Shown in pieces: positions 42,882 to 52,453 of a stretch of DNA of 64,000 nucleotides. Source of the DNA: UBA7430 sp002478765 (GTDB lineage: Bacteria > Bacteroidota > Bacteroidia > Flavobacteriales > UBA7430); NCBI GenBank assembly GCA_943789355.1, contig CALSTU010000002.1, positions 248,001 to 312,000 of the forward strand, in the 5' to 3' direction. Each line of letters opens with the position of its first letter. Position 1 is the stretch's first letter. The position numbers and the translations under genes are program-made. The notes below the pieces were generated by a model. The model was not told the origin of the DNA, searched no databases, and saw only the letters and a program-made list of their open reading frames with translations.

Positions 42882-44435
42882 ATGCAAAAGGAGATTACCA
42901 TAAGCGTATCCCCAAAAGCTGCTTCCGATGAAAATTCGATAAAATTTAGCGCTGCCAGAAAACTCAAGATTGACGTCAGTCAAATTAGTGATATCGTTCT
43001 TCAAAAACGCTCTATTGATGCGCGTTCTCGAAAAATTAACATTCATTTAAATGTTACTGTTTTCACAAAAGGACAAAAAGCAGAAAACAAAACACATCAA
43101 AGAGACTATCAAAATGTTTCAACAGCTACGCCTGTGGTTATTGTTGGATCCGGACCCGCAGGACTTTTTGCTGCACTACGCTTGATTGAGCTGGGCCTAA
43201 AACCTATTGTTTTAGAACGTGGAAAGGACGTCATAGAAAGGCGAAAAGATCTAGGTAAAATCCACAAACATGAGGTGATTCCTGACTCCAATTACTGTTT
43301 TGGAGAAGGTGGTGCGGGAACCTATTCTGACGGAAAACTTTACACACGTTCCAAAAAAAGAGGATCTGTACAAAGAGTACTTGAAATTTTGGTAGGGCAT
43401 GGTGCTGTTAAAGATATCATGATTGATACACACCCACACATTGGCACCAATAAACTCCCAAAGATTATCGCCAAAATGCGAGAAAACATTCTCGATTCTG
43501 GAGGTGAAATTCATTTCAATACTAGAGTCGAAGATTTGATCCTGAGTGGAGATAAAATATCGGGAGTTATCGATCAAAATGGCCACAAAATATTGGGTCA
43601 TTCAGTAATTCTTGCAACCGGGCATTCCGCAAGAGATATATTTCACTTATTGAACCGACATAAAATTAAAATAGAAAGCAAGTCCTTTGCTCTTGGGGTC
43701 CGTATAGAACACCCTCAACCTATTATCGATCGTGCCCAATACCATTGTGATGTTCGAAGTAAATACTTACCTGCAGCCTCCTATAAATTTGTTCAACAAG
43801 TAAATGGCAAGGGTGTATTTTCTTTTTGCATGTGTCCAGGGGGGCATATTGTACCTTCGGCTACTTCACCGGGTGAAGTCGTTGTCAACGGAATGTCTGC
43901 ATCTACCCGAAGTTCGCGTTATGCCAATTCAGGAATGGTTGTTGCTATAGAACCGGAAGATCTTCAAAATTATTCTAAACACGGAGAATTAGCTGGATTG
44001 GTATTCCAACAAGAGATGGAAAAAATGGCATGGGAAGCCGGTGGTAAAACACAAGCCGCGCCTGCGCAACGCATGGTAGATTTTTCGAACGGCAAATTCT
44101 CAAATACTCTAAACGATTGCTCCTATATTCCCGGAATCAATTCCGCTCCGCTTCATGAACTTTTACCTTCAATGATAGGAAATAGACTTCAAGTAGGATT
44201 TAAAGCTTTTGGGGGGAAAATGAATGGTTACTTTACCAATGAGGCAAACATCCTCGGAGTTGAATCCAGAACCTCCTCTCCTGTTCGTATACCAAGAGAC
44301 GAATCGTTGCTTAGCCACCCCCAAATCACCAATCTTTACCCTTGTGGAGAAGGCGCAGGCTATGCGGGTGGGATCGTTTCTGCAGCCATAGACGGAGAAC
44401 GCTGTGCGGAGGCAATCAAAAATAGTTATTCGTGA
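42882..44435 (+). CDS. FAD-dependent oxidoreductase (COG2509-like)
   Basis: 517 residues, starting on the base after the porT stop. Residues 1-75 are a small N-terminal domain. The FAD site is VVIVGSGPAGLFAALR (residues 85-100) with VLERG, and the family words YCFGEGGAGTYSDGKL, FALGVRIEHPQ, FCMCPGGHI and CGEGAGYAGGIVSAAIDG are all seen. Members are widespread, and the reaction is not known. Third gene of the menG-porT operon. It converges on btuD with a 10-base overlap of the coding ends. Confidence 0.85.
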   Translation: MQKEITISVSPKAASDENSIKFSAARKLKIDVSQISDIVLQKRSIDARSRKINIHLNVTVFTKGQKAENKTHQRDYQNVSTATPVVIVGSGPAGLFAALRLIELGLKPIVLERGKDVIERRKDLGKIHKHEVIPDSNYCFGEGGAGTYSDGKLYTRSKKRGSVQRVLEILVGHGAVKDIMIDTHPHIGTNKLPKIIAKMRENILDSGGEIHFNTRVEDLILSGDKISGVIDQNGHKILGHSVILATGHSARDIFHLLNRHKIKIESKSFALGVRIEHPQPIIDRAQYHCDVRSKYLPAASYKFVQQVNGKGVFSFCMCPGGHIVPSATSPGEVVVNGMSASTRSSRYANSGMVVAIEPEDLQNYSKHGELAGLVFQQEMEKMAWEAGGKTQAAPAQRMVDFSNGKFSNTLNDCSYIPGINSAPLHELLPSMIGNRLQVGFKAFGGKMNGYFTNEANILGVESRTSSPVRIPRDESLLSHPQITNLYPCGEGAGYAGGIVSAAIDGERCAEAIKNSYS

Positions 44436-45211
44436 CCCATTGATATTTCAAACCGGCCCTTATCGGAATCCCATTTGCCGTATGAAGAATTCAGCATTTC
44501 ATTCATCTTATCCCCATTTTTTAGAGCTTCCGTTTCTAAAATATGAAATTGAGAGCTTTCATCAATCCAGAAAACACGATCGGCAATTTGAACAGCTGTT
44601 GCCCAATCGTGAGAACTCATAATGATTGACTTCCCTTCTTCTCGAGTAAACTTCTTTAAAAGAACAGACAACTCCATGGTATGTGCCAAATCCAAAAAGG
44701 CCGTTGGCTCATCCAACAGTAAAACATCTGTTTGCTGAGCCAAAGCACGCGCCAAAACAACTCGTTGACGTTCTCCATCACTCAAATCAGACATCCATCG
44801 ATTGGCATAGTCTAGTGCATTAACTTTAGTCAAACTCTTTTGAACAATAATTTCATCTTCTGGATTCAATCTTGCATTCCATGATAAATACGGATATCTA
44901 CCGGTTACCACAACATCTTTGGCTTTCATACTTACATCTCGTAGTGAGTCTGTTAAAACCACGGCCATTTCTTTTGCTTTTTCCTCAGCAGAAAAAGAGG
45001 CTAAAGATTTACCTTTCAATTGAATTTCTCCTGTAACAATTGGCAATATCCCCATCAAGGTTTTTAACAACGTTGACTTGCCTCTTCCATTGGCTCCTAA
45101 TAAGCAGATCAACTCTCCTGAATAAAGATTAAAGGAAACATCTTTCAATACAGCTTGAGCATCGTAACCCACAGAAACACCTTCAACTGATATGTACAAA
45201 TCCTTATGCAA
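44426..45211 (-). CDS. btuD: Cobalamin ABC transporter ATP-binding protein
   Basis: 261 residues from the TTG at 45211, which overlaps the permease stop by eight bases (TTGCATAA). A longer frame to 45313 lies inside the permease gene and carries no ABC sequence. Walker A is GANGRGKST, the signature is LSDGERQRVVLARAL, and Walker B is VLLLDEPTA. Last gene of the cobalamin operon. It powers import of B12 through the inner membrane. Confidence 0.88.
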   Translation of the reverse strand: MHKDLYISVEGVSVGYDAQAVLKDVSFNLYSGELICLLGANGRGKSTLLKTLMGILPIVTGEIQLKGKSLASFSAEEKAKEMAVVLTDSLRDVSMKAKDVVVTGRYPYLSWNARLNPEDEIIVQKSLTKVNALDYANRWMSDLSDGERQRVVLARALAQQTDVLLLDEPTAFLDLAHTMELSVLLKKFTREEGKSIIMSSHDWATAVQIADRVFWIDESSQFHILETEALKNGDKMNEMLNSSYGKWDSDKGRFEISMGHE

Positions 45212-46196
45212 AACGATTCTTTTTGAGTAAATAATAAATGACAAAGGGTGCCCCAAAAAGAGATGTAATGCTGTTAATGGGTAATATGATCGTGAAGCCT
45301 GGAACTTGGGCAATTACATCACAAAGTAACGCGACACAAGCCCCGGTAAGAGCGACCAAAGGAATGGTTATTTTATGATCTGATTCGTCAACCCATAAGC
45401 GAACCAAATGAGGGACTGCCATTCCTAAAAAAGCAATTGGTCCACAATAGGCAGTAACCCATGCTACTAGCACGCCCACCAGATACAACAACTGTCTGCG
45501 AATCGACTTTATAGAAACGCCTATACTCTGGGCGTAAGATGTTCCAAGCAATAGACTGTTTAAGTGTTTAGATCGGGAATAAGCAAAAACCAATCCCAAG
45601 ACTAAAACGGGCAACATGATTTGAAGGTCGGTCCACTGTGTTTTAGCAAAGGAACCCAAACCCCAAAGCACAAAACTTTGAATTTCTTCAGATTTGGAGA
45701 AATACTGAAGAACACCGACCAAAGCCCCAGTTATATAAGATATCATCAAACCTAATATCAATAAACTCACAGAAGAACGAAAACGTTTTGAAGCCCATAT
45801 CATACTAACGAGAACCAATAAAGAACCCAAACAAGCAGCAATGGGAACGGAGAACAAAAATGTTCCTGAAAAAAGTAACAATAGTAAAGCAACTCCAAAA
45901 CTGGCCCCAGAGCTAATCCCCAAAACATAGGGGCCTGCCAATGGGTTTCGAAAAAAACTTTGCATCAACAATCCTGAAACAGCCAATGCAGACCCCGCAA
46001 AACATGCCGTTAAAGCTTTGGGTATGCGATAATCGAAAACGATAGCCTCGTAAGATACGTGTGACCAACCGTTCCCTTTGATGTATTGAAAAAAATCAGA
46101 CAGAGGGATATTGACAGAACCAACTAAAATATCGGCAATGAATATAAACACCAGAAAAAGTGTCATCAATAAGACTCTAAAATTTGTTTTATTCAT
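45204..46196 (-). CDS. btuC: Cobalamin ABC transporter permease (FecCD/BtuC family)
   Basis: 330 residues from the ATG at 46196, which overlaps the btuF stop by eight bases (ATGAATAA); an ATG two codons earlier (46202) is possible. About ten membrane segments. Family motifs are RNPLAGPYVLGISSGASFG and AYCGPIAFLGMAVPHLVRLW, near the coupling region with BtuD. The operon position behind a cobalamin riboswitch favours B12 rather than siderophore as substrate. Confidence 0.88.
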   Translation of the reverse strand: MNKTNFRVLLMTLFLVFIFIADILVGSVNIPLSDFFQYIKGNGWSHVSYEAIVFDYRIPKALTACFAGSALAVSGLLMQSFFRNPLAGPYVLGISSGASFGVALLLLLFSGTFLFSVPIAACLGSLLVLVSMIWASKRFRSSVSLLILGLMISYITGALVGVLQYFSKSEEIQSFVLWGLGSFAKTQWTDLQIMLPVLVLGLVFAYSRSKHLNSLLLGTSYAQSIGVSIKSIRRQLLYLVGVLVAWVTAYCGPIAFLGMAVPHLVRLWVDESDHKITIPLVALTGACVALLCDVIAQVPGFTIILPINSITSLFGAPFVIYYLLKKNRFA

Positions 46197-47301
46197 CCAC
46201 AAGAGGTTTGTAATATTTCAATGCTCTGGTTGGTAAAATTTCTGGATGAAAAATTACAATTAAATCCGCTAACAATTCATCGACATACAACAAGCCTGAT
46301 TCCCAATAATCATTCCCCCCCAAACCATTCATTCGAGCATTGTTATTGAAAGCTTTTTTATTACGGAAAGCCTCGAAAAGTACTGCATCGGGCATGACCT
46401 TTTGAACTTCCGTATAGGAGGAATAGGCTCCGGTGTTGATCCAATAATCACTATCGTAAGCTTTTTGGTAAACCACCTCCCAATCCATAGGTATACTTCG
46501 ATTTACCTTCAGGGTATCCCAAGGGTAATAAGCCCCAGCATCTTCAATCAAATGTGCCGAATAACTAAGCCCACCGGGCATATGCCATTGTTCTTTAAAA
46601 GGCATATTTATGAGTGCTTTAGGACGGTAAACGACATCAGCAGTCAATGCTTTGAGATTTTCGTAATTTGTTTTCACAAGGTCAAAAATAGAATCTGCTT
46701 CGGTTTCTTTGTTAAAAAAACAGGCGAAAAACCTAATCCATTCAGCCCTACCCAAGGGGTGCTCCTCCAGATATTCATAGCCGTAAGCAAAAGAAATGTT
46801 TTGGTGTTTCTCTGCAATACCGGCAGTATTGCCCTGCCAACCAAAAGAATAAACTAAATCAACCTGAGCCATAAGCAAAGCCTCATGATTCATCTTATCC
46901 AGACCTCCCAATTCAATAACATCTCTTTGTTCCATATCATTTCGAATGGAATTAGAACTGATGTAATCCTTCTCATCTACAGCAACTAAAACATCATTCA
47001 AACCCAAAGATTCTATGTAAGCTGCATAAACAGATGAAAGGGACGCTAATCGTTTTACAGGGGTTTGAATGAATCCTTGTTTTGACTCATTTGATAAATA
47101 GTATCTGTGTAGCGTATCTTTTTTTTCTGGAGAAAAAACCAAAAGCTCTTTGTGGTCTTCGTAATAGTTTACAGCAAAGCCTTTAGCATATTGAATTTCC
47201 AAGCTATCTAAACATGCATCAGACGAAGCCACTTCTCTAATTTCTTGTTGCTGACAAGAAAAAAACATAAAAATCATAAGTATGACAGATAACCTTTTCA
47301 T
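46189..47301 (-). CDS. btuF: Cobalamin-binding lipoprotein of the ABC importer (BtuF-like)
   Basis: 370 residues from ATG 47301; an upstream in-frame ATG (47346) would put 15 polar residues before the signal and lies inside the previous gene. Lipobox FFSC. The periplasmic-binding fold has VKRLASLSSVYAAYIESLG and LLMAQVDLVYSFGWQG, as in BtuF/FecB-type proteins, and ends with SGLLYVDELLADLIVIFHPE. It is anchored to the membrane and passes B12 to BtuC. Overlaps the BtuG-like gene by four bases (ATGA). Confidence 0.85.
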   Translation of the reverse strand: MKRLSVILMIFMFFSCQQQEIREVASSDACLDSLEIQYAKGFAVNYYEDHKELLVFSPEKKDTLHRYYLSNESKQGFIQTPVKRLASLSSVYAAYIESLGLNDVLVAVDEKDYISSNSIRNDMEQRDVIELGGLDKMNHEALLMAQVDLVYSFGWQGNTAGIAEKHQNISFAYGYEYLEEHPLGRAEWIRFFACFFNKETEADSIFDLVKTNYENLKALTADVVYRPKALINMPFKEQWHMPGGLSYSAHLIEDAGAYYPWDTLKVNRSIPMDWEVVYQKAYDSDYWINTGAYSSYTEVQKVMPDAVLFEAFRNKKAFNNNARMNGLGGNDYWESGLLYVDELLADLIVIFHPEILPTRALKYYKPLVDE

Positions 47302-48302
47302 GGCTCTATAAAATAAAATTTGGAGGGAATCATTCCTACACCCCATTCTTCAATAAAATTATACTGCTTGTCATGTACACGCACAAGGCCATTCTGAACA
47401 TAATTAATAGCATCAGCAAGATAGATTTTATCTTCCGTTATCGACAAACCATAAAAAATACGACCATCGGCTGGTATCACGGGTGATGAATTTACATTTA
47501 CAGAGCTTACGTCAATATGCCACAATCCATTAGATAAAAAATAGATGTTATTTCCATCGCCGCTTACAAATAAATCTGTAGGATTTTCTCCAACAAAAGT
47601 ATAAGAATGTACAACATCAAAGGTCTCGGCATCTAAGGAAAATAGATGACCTACCCCATTTTCCGACCCGCAAACCCAGAGTCTGTTTTGAAGGTCTATC
47701 TTCAAGCTTTTCACAGAAGTTGGAACCGATATACGATATACGATAGCATCTTGTTTCGTATCAATCACACAGATTTGATTGAACTCCATATTTAAAAGAT
47801 AAACCAAATCTCCAACCTGAACCATTTCTTCTGTCCAACCCTCACAGGCTATGTAAGAAGATATTTCGCATGAATTTAAATCTACAACAGCAATTTTATT
47901 CGAATAAAGGTCGCTTACATAGGCTTTTTCAGAGTTTACAATATGAAAATATCTCGGAGAAGTAAAACCCGAAATGGTGTTTAACCATGAAAAACTATTT
48001 GGGTCTATGACCTCAACTTTACCTGAATTATTTAAAACCAGAAATGCTTTGTCTTCATTCAATGTGATGGACTGCAATACATCTCCCAGCGGTCGGCCAT
48101 TAACCCTCTGAAAGACCTTGTTTAGAATCGTTTCTTTTTCAGAATCGTAGATGCTTAAAGTAGCATTTCCCCACTGAAAGTTACCTTCATTTGCAACAAG
48201 TATCCCCTCAGATAAAAAGAGGTCTTTTTGAGGAGAAACATCTATTTTATCACAGGATGAAATCAGCACAACCAATGGCAATATGAATCTACATAACCTC
48301 AT
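47298..48302 (-). CDS. Beta-propeller (YncE/DUF5074-like) surface lipoprotein, BtuG-like
   Basis: 334 residues with lipobox LISSC at residues 13-17. The mature part has seven or so repeated blades: GKVEVIDPNSFSWLNTISGF, NKIAVVDLNSCEISSYIACE, NQICVIDTKQDAIVYRISV and more. BtuG of Bacteroides is such a propeller lipoprotein that binds B12 at the surface and works with BtuB. The riboswitch operon supports this role, although the identity is inferred. Overlaps both neighbours by four bases. Confidence 0.78.
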   Translation of the reverse strand: MRLCRFILPLVVLISSCDKIDVSPQKDLFLSEGILVANEGNFQWGNATLSIYDSEKETILNKVFQRVNGRPLGDVLQSITLNEDKAFLVLNNSGKVEVIDPNSFSWLNTISGFTSPRYFHIVNSEKAYVSDLYSNKIAVVDLNSCEISSYIACEGWTEEMVQVGDLVYLLNMEFNQICVIDTKQDAIVYRISVPTSVKSLKIDLQNRLWVCGSENGVGHLFSLDAETFDVVHSYTFVGENPTDLFVSGDGNNIYFLSNGLWHIDVSSVNVNSSPVIPADGRIFYGLSITEDKIYLADAINYVQNGLVRVHDKQYNFIEEWGVGMIPSKFYFIEP

Positions 48303-49261
48303 TTTCTGACAATAAGTTTAAATCTATGTATTTCTCCAAAAACTTCATATTCTAAAACATACAACCCCAAAGAGCTCACGTATTCTTGTAGGTGAATTTC
48401 CGAACTGGAGTCGATGTGTACAACACGACCAAAAACATCAATCAATTTTAGATTTTCAATGGGACTAAGTGAGTTAATCTGTAAAGCAGACTCAATGGAT
48501 ACTGGATTTGGATATACTGTTACACTTGTATGTTCAGAAGTTGATAAGGCGTTTTGATGCATGACCCCTATGGCGTCTAAATCAAACCCTCCTTGATCAA
48601 AAGCTGTGGGCCAAGGGTCGTTGATTGTTCTACCATAAGAATCTAAGGATGCATAAAGCGGGTCAATACTTCCCACAACATCTACAACTCGGATGTGTGT
48701 AATTGTCGTGATGTCTAAATCTCGATAGCCTCTTAATTCATTGAGATCAAAAGGGGTCCCCCATTTTGCCGGATACTTCCCTGCGAGATTGTGAATCTCA
48801 GAGGACTGCAACAAACCAAAAGTGCCGACCTGCGCTTCACAACTTGTAGTAGATTGAGAAGGGAAACGATAAAAATTCTCTCCGTCAGAACTCACCTCTA
48901 CAAAGGCCAACTCTAAAAAATGGGCGTCAAAAGCATTTTCATATACCGCAAAATCGTACCCCTCACCATCAAAAATAGCTGGCTCAAAAAAGAAGGTTGC
49001 AAAACCTCCATCACCCAGACTCAATACAGCGGGATCAGGAGACCCATATGCAAAATCAATTTCACCAAAACTAACCTTACCCAAGGTTGTGTCAGCTATA
49101 TTAACCCATCCTCGATCAACAGTGCCTTTATCAGCCCAATTTACGATCAAAGGTGAATCCATTGAAACGGCAATACTGCCTTCTTGACCGACTTCTGGAG
49201 AGTGTTGTGCCAGCACAGTACAACCGATGAAAAATGTTATGTTGATTAGCTGCTTAATCAT
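48299..49261 (-). CDS. Secreted protein with type IX type A sorting domain, cobalamin locus
   Basis: 320 residues. Signal peptide at residues 1-18 (ending VLAQ). The body (20-235) is beta-rich, with DFAYGSPDPAVLSLGDGGFA, DFAVYENAFDAHFLELAFVE and DQGGFDLDAIGV; I know similar proteins only as uncharacterised cell-surface proteins. The last 75 residues, from VTVYPNPVSIE, are a type A sorting domain, so it should be exported by type IX secretion and attached to the surface. B12 capture is inferred from the operon. Confidence 0.78.
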   Translation of the reverse strand: MIKQLINITFFIGCTVLAQHSPEVGQEGSIAVSMDSPLIVNWADKGTVDRGWVNIADTTLGKVSFGEIDFAYGSPDPAVLSLGDGGFATFFFEPAIFDGEGYDFAVYENAFDAHFLELAFVEVSSDGENFYRFPSQSTTSCEAQVGTFGLLQSSEIHNLAGKYPAKWGTPFDLNELRGYRDLDITTITHIRVVDVVGSIDPLYASLDSYGRTINDPWPTAFDQGGFDLDAIGVMHQNALSTSEHTSVTVYPNPVSIESALQINSLSPIENLKLIDVFGRVVHIDSSSEIHLQEYVSSLGLYVLEYEVFGEIHRFKLIVRK

Positions 49262-49298
49262 TTCAAAATGATGCTCTGTTAATTAAATCTCAGTACAA

Positions 49299-50210
49299 TT
49301 AATACTTTATTATTTTCTCAACAAATGAGCCTACTTTGACAAAATAAACTCCACCAGTTAATTCCATCAATGAAACTGCACTTCCTGCTTCGACCGTTTG
49401 AGTTATAATTCGTTTACCTGATAAATCAAAAATGCTCATAATCCCATCAATATTTATCGTCAATTGATCATGAGCAGGGTTGGGGTATACAGAGAATGGT
49501 TCGTATGCAAAATCATCAACACCAACCGTATTTACCCTCAAGTCATCCATACAAAAGTAAGCGGGTGTATTCATTCCATATTGCCCTGTATCCGAAGAAG
49601 AAAACTCAAATGACAACTCAGAAATATTGCCCAACTCAGATACATCAAGCCAAGTCCAATCCGATACAATGTAGTCTTTACTCGAATCCTCGAATCGATA
49701 GTCAGCCAAATAAAACTCTAGGGTGTCCTTCACCTCACCGTCAAGTTTTCCGATAATAGATAATTTAAACCAATCCGAATCCTCTCCGGTTTCACCACCA
49801 AACTTTTTCGCAAAATCATCTCCATACAGCATAGAAAGCACCGAATAAGTAGAATTTGTAATGTAAAATCCATCCACTACTTTTGTGTCAAAAGCAATTT
49901 TCGAATCGTTCGTACCTAAAGCAAAATTTGTTCCACTGAATGCAGCGCCTGTATAAACACTATACTGATTAGCCCAACCAGCAGTTATTTCATCCACTTG
50001 ACTCGAAATGGAAAACCCACTCCAAGAAGACCATTCTGGATTAAAGGAATTGTAAAACTCAAATCCAGACTCTACAAAAGCTCCAGATAAATCAGCTCCA
50101 TTCCAAACCCCTGATACATCAAAATTTATCGACTCAAAATCAACCACTTGGGCGTCTAATTTCACAATCAGGAACGTAAAGGCAATTAATGTAATTAAAG
50201 ATTTTCTCAT
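49299..50210 (-). CDS. DUF4465 secreted protein with type IX type A sorting domain
   Basis: 303 residues. Signal peptide ends near LDAQ (residue 20). The DUF4465 domain covers residues 22-225 (VDFESINFDVSGVWNGAD, FALGTNDSKIAF, DSDWFKLSIIG, FCMDDLRV). The C-terminal 70 residues, from FSVYPNPAHDQL, are a type A sorting domain ending in FVEKIIKY. It is the second gene after the B12 riboswitch, which suggests surface B12 binding; no direct evidence in the sequence. Confidence 0.85.
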   Translation of the reverse strand: MRKSLITLIAFTFLIVKLDAQVVDFESINFDVSGVWNGADLSGAFVESGFEFYNSFNPEWSSWSGFSISSQVDEITAGWANQYSVYTGAAFSGTNFALGTNDSKIAFDTKVVDGFYITNSTYSVLSMLYGDDFAKKFGGETGEDSDWFKLSIIGKLDGEVKDTLEFYLADYRFEDSSKDYIVSDWTWLDVSELGNISELSFEFSSSDTGQYGMNTPAYFCMDDLRVNTVGVDDFAYEPFSVYPNPAHDQLTINIDGIMSIFDLSGKRIITQTVEAGSAVSLMELTGGVYFVKVGSFVEKIIKY

Positions 50211-50228
50211 TTCTTAGTTGTTTGTTTG

Positions 50229-52121
50229 TTATAAATAAAAGTTAATATTAAAGTTAAAATGCCTTCCCGGCATAGGTCTATTTTGAACCATTTGATAATT
50301 TGCATCCCATAAGTTATTCACCTGAAAACCTATATTAATGGGTTCGCCTTGCATTTCATAGGAATATTTAATTCCAACATTTGCGAGTGAATAAGGGTCT
50401 AGATAACTTTTGTGGTCTACCGAAGTGTACCTTACAGACTCAAAGTGATGCTGGTAATGCCATGTAATCTTTTCTACTTCCATAGAAATCCTCTGATTGG
50501 TTTGAAAAACAGGTATGTACATTAACTGTCTCGATCCGATCATTTCAGTATTTAGATCCTTGACCATTTGGTAAGATGAGGTTGTTTCATAAGTAAAAAC
50601 ACACCATGAATTATGGAATTCGTAAAGCCCTTCCAATTCAAATCCTATCTGTTCAACCAAAGATTTATTTTCAGGAACCCAATAACTTTCAACAGCACTT
50701 GGCAACCAGATGATCCAGTTTTTTATTTTACCATAATACATAGACATCCCCATTCGTTTTTTAACATGCGTATTTGACTTCTCATACACGAGTCTCAGGT
50801 TACTCATCCATCCAACCTCTTCGAGCAAGTTTGGATTTCCCCCTGGATCCCAAAATCTATCGTTGTATGAAGGGCGTTTGTATGATCGATAACTTCCACA
50901 AGCAAGCAAAATATTCGGGTTCAATTTGAGTTGAAATGAAATACTTGGTAAAAAAGGACTCAACTCATTATCTACGATTTCTTGTCTTGCTCCTGAAACG
51001 ATCAAAACATTATCACTCAAATGTTTGTTGTGGTTTAGACCTAAAGTAAATCGAGTTTCGCTACCACGTAAATCATTGATATTAGTACTAGTGACTGAAT
51101 CTAACTGCATACTACTCTCAAGTCTCAAAATCTCTTTACCCTTAAGATCCCACCTGAAATCTTGGCTGATTTTGTATCGATGAGTTGTGTGATTTGAAAA
51201 CACGTTTTTTAACGAATCCTCGTAAGACAAATCAGAATGATGGTAAGAGACATTAGCATTCCACTCAAATTTCTCTTTTTGATGATTCACATGAAAAAGT
51301 AAAATGTTCGACTCATCTTCTTGTTCGGCTGTTGATTGTGCCTCAGAAATAGAAGGGGCTAATTCTCTAAAAGTTCCCTGATGCCAGTACCGTATGTCAG
51401 CACTCCAATACCTATTGAAACGTTTTACATAAGATGTTTGAAATCCTTTACTTGAAAATGAAGCATGTTCTAAATCTCTTTTTTCACCATTTAAGTAAGG
51501 ATCATTGAAAGAATAATCGTTTTCTGCATGATGCAAGTAAAAACGGATGTCAAAAGCGTTTTTGGCATCTGAAACTTGTGATGATAGACCGTACATTTGT
51601 TTACCAAAACTACCGACAGAAAAGTTAAGTTGTGTATTGTAAGCTTGATTAAACCGATATTTATTACGCAAGTGAATAGATCCGCCAAGTGCACCTTCAC
51701 CAAGTAAAGAACTCAAGCCTCCTGACTGCACCTTCAGTTCATCAACAAATAATGCAGGTATTAGTGTAAGATCTTGTTGGCCTGTAGTCGCTAAATTTAA
51801 GATAACTCCATTCCAAGAAATCTGGGTATGTGAAGCACCAGCACCTCTGAATGAGGCGCTTGACAAGCCTCCTACTCCGTATGAACGGATGCGAACATGT
51901 GATTTGTTCGATAACAATGAAGCTATGTCCGTAAGACGATTATCTCGTAGCGAAGTTCCTAAATCAAGTACAGAAGAACCCACAGCCCATAGAGATAGCT
52001 TATCGTCAGACAAGACAATTTCTTTGAGTACAGGAATATTGGTATTCAATAAAGAATCCTTTTCCTGAGCAAACAAAGAGATCGTTAACAAACTAAATCC
52101 CATGAATAAGTTCGTATTCAT
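50229..52121 (-). CDS. btuB: TonB-dependent outer-membrane cobalamin receptor (BtuB-like)
   Basis: 630 residues with a signal peptide to about residue 18. A TonB-box-like EIVLSD lies near residue 35, then the plug domain (RIRSYGVGGLSSASFRGAG, QDLTLIPALFVDELKVQSGG, GEGALGGSIHL) and the barrel, ending GRHFNFNINFYL with an aromatic last residue. First gene after the cobalamin riboswitch, so it is the gated B12 channel of the outer membrane. Six more transport genes follow on the strand. Confidence 0.9.
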   Translation of the reverse strand: MNTNLFMGFSLLTISLFAQEKDSLLNTNIPVLKEIVLSDDKLSLWAVGSSVLDLGTSLRDNRLTDIASLLSNKSHVRIRSYGVGGLSSASFRGAGASHTQISWNGVILNLATTGQQDLTLIPALFVDELKVQSGGLSSLLGEGALGGSIHLRNKYRFNQAYNTQLNFSVGSFGKQMYGLSSQVSDAKNAFDIRFYLHHAENDYSFNDPYLNGEKRDLEHASFSSKGFQTSYVKRFNRYWSADIRYWHQGTFRELAPSISEAQSTAEQEDESNILLFHVNHQKEKFEWNANVSYHHSDLSYEDSLKNVFSNHTTHRYKISQDFRWDLKGKEILRLESSMQLDSVTSTNINDLRGSETRFTLGLNHNKHLSDNVLIVSGARQEIVDNELSPFLPSISFQLKLNPNILLACGSYRSYKRPSYNDRFWDPGGNPNLLEEVGWMSNLRLVYEKSNTHVKKRMGMSMYYGKIKNWIIWLPSAVESYWVPENKSLVEQIGFELEGLYEFHNSWCVFTYETTSSYQMVKDLNTEMIGSRQLMYIPVFQTNQRISMEVEKITWHYQHHFESVRYTSVDHKSYLDPYSLANVGIKYSYEMQGEPINIGFQVNNLWDANYQMVQNRPMPGRHFNFNINFYL

Positions 52122-52208
52122 AATTTTGTTTTACACAAGTAAAAAAAAGCATAGAAATGCGCGAGCGTTTCACATCACCTTTTCACCGAAAGTTGTGAGT
52201 ATATTTTC

Positions 52209-52376
52209 TTAGGCAGGTCTTCTGACTTACTCTACCTTGCCGGTCTTCCCATTAATTAAAACAGTGACCACTAGAATTGACAAGGCTGCTACAGAGCTTA
52301 CAGCTGCGGGAACAGTCTGGGAGTCTCACCCAATTCCCTTTTAAGGCTCCACCGGAAAGGTTTCACCACCAAAGTT
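52209..52376 (-). promoter_or_regulatory. Cobalamin (AdoCbl-type) riboswitch
   Basis: Minus strand, about 168 nt, just upstream of btuB. It shows the class features: GGTGAAACC and GGTGGAGCC-type 5' elements, GGGAATTGGGTGAGACTCCC, the B12 box CTGTTCCCGCAGCTGTAAG, and the closing GTCAGAAGACCTGCC. B12 binding should lower expression of the operon. Between it and the btuB ATG is a small GCAT...ATGC hairpin (52149-52160) followed by eight U, a weak candidate terminator. The riboswitch accounts for the 332-base gap at 52122-52453. Confidence 0.95.
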
Positions 52377-52453
52377 TGTAAAGATAAGTTAAATATATGG
52401 GGCGACCACCAAAGTAGCTACATAAGAGTGAAAAGCAATCGATTCAGGAAAAG

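Noticed and set aside
45212..45313. Longer start for the BtuD protein
   Set aside because: These codons lie inside the permease gene and carry no ABC-family sequence; TTG at 45211 fits.
47302..47346. Earlier start for the BtuF-like lipoprotein
   Set aside because: It would put polar residues before the lipoprotein signal; the ATG at 47301 gives a proper one with a 4-base overlap.
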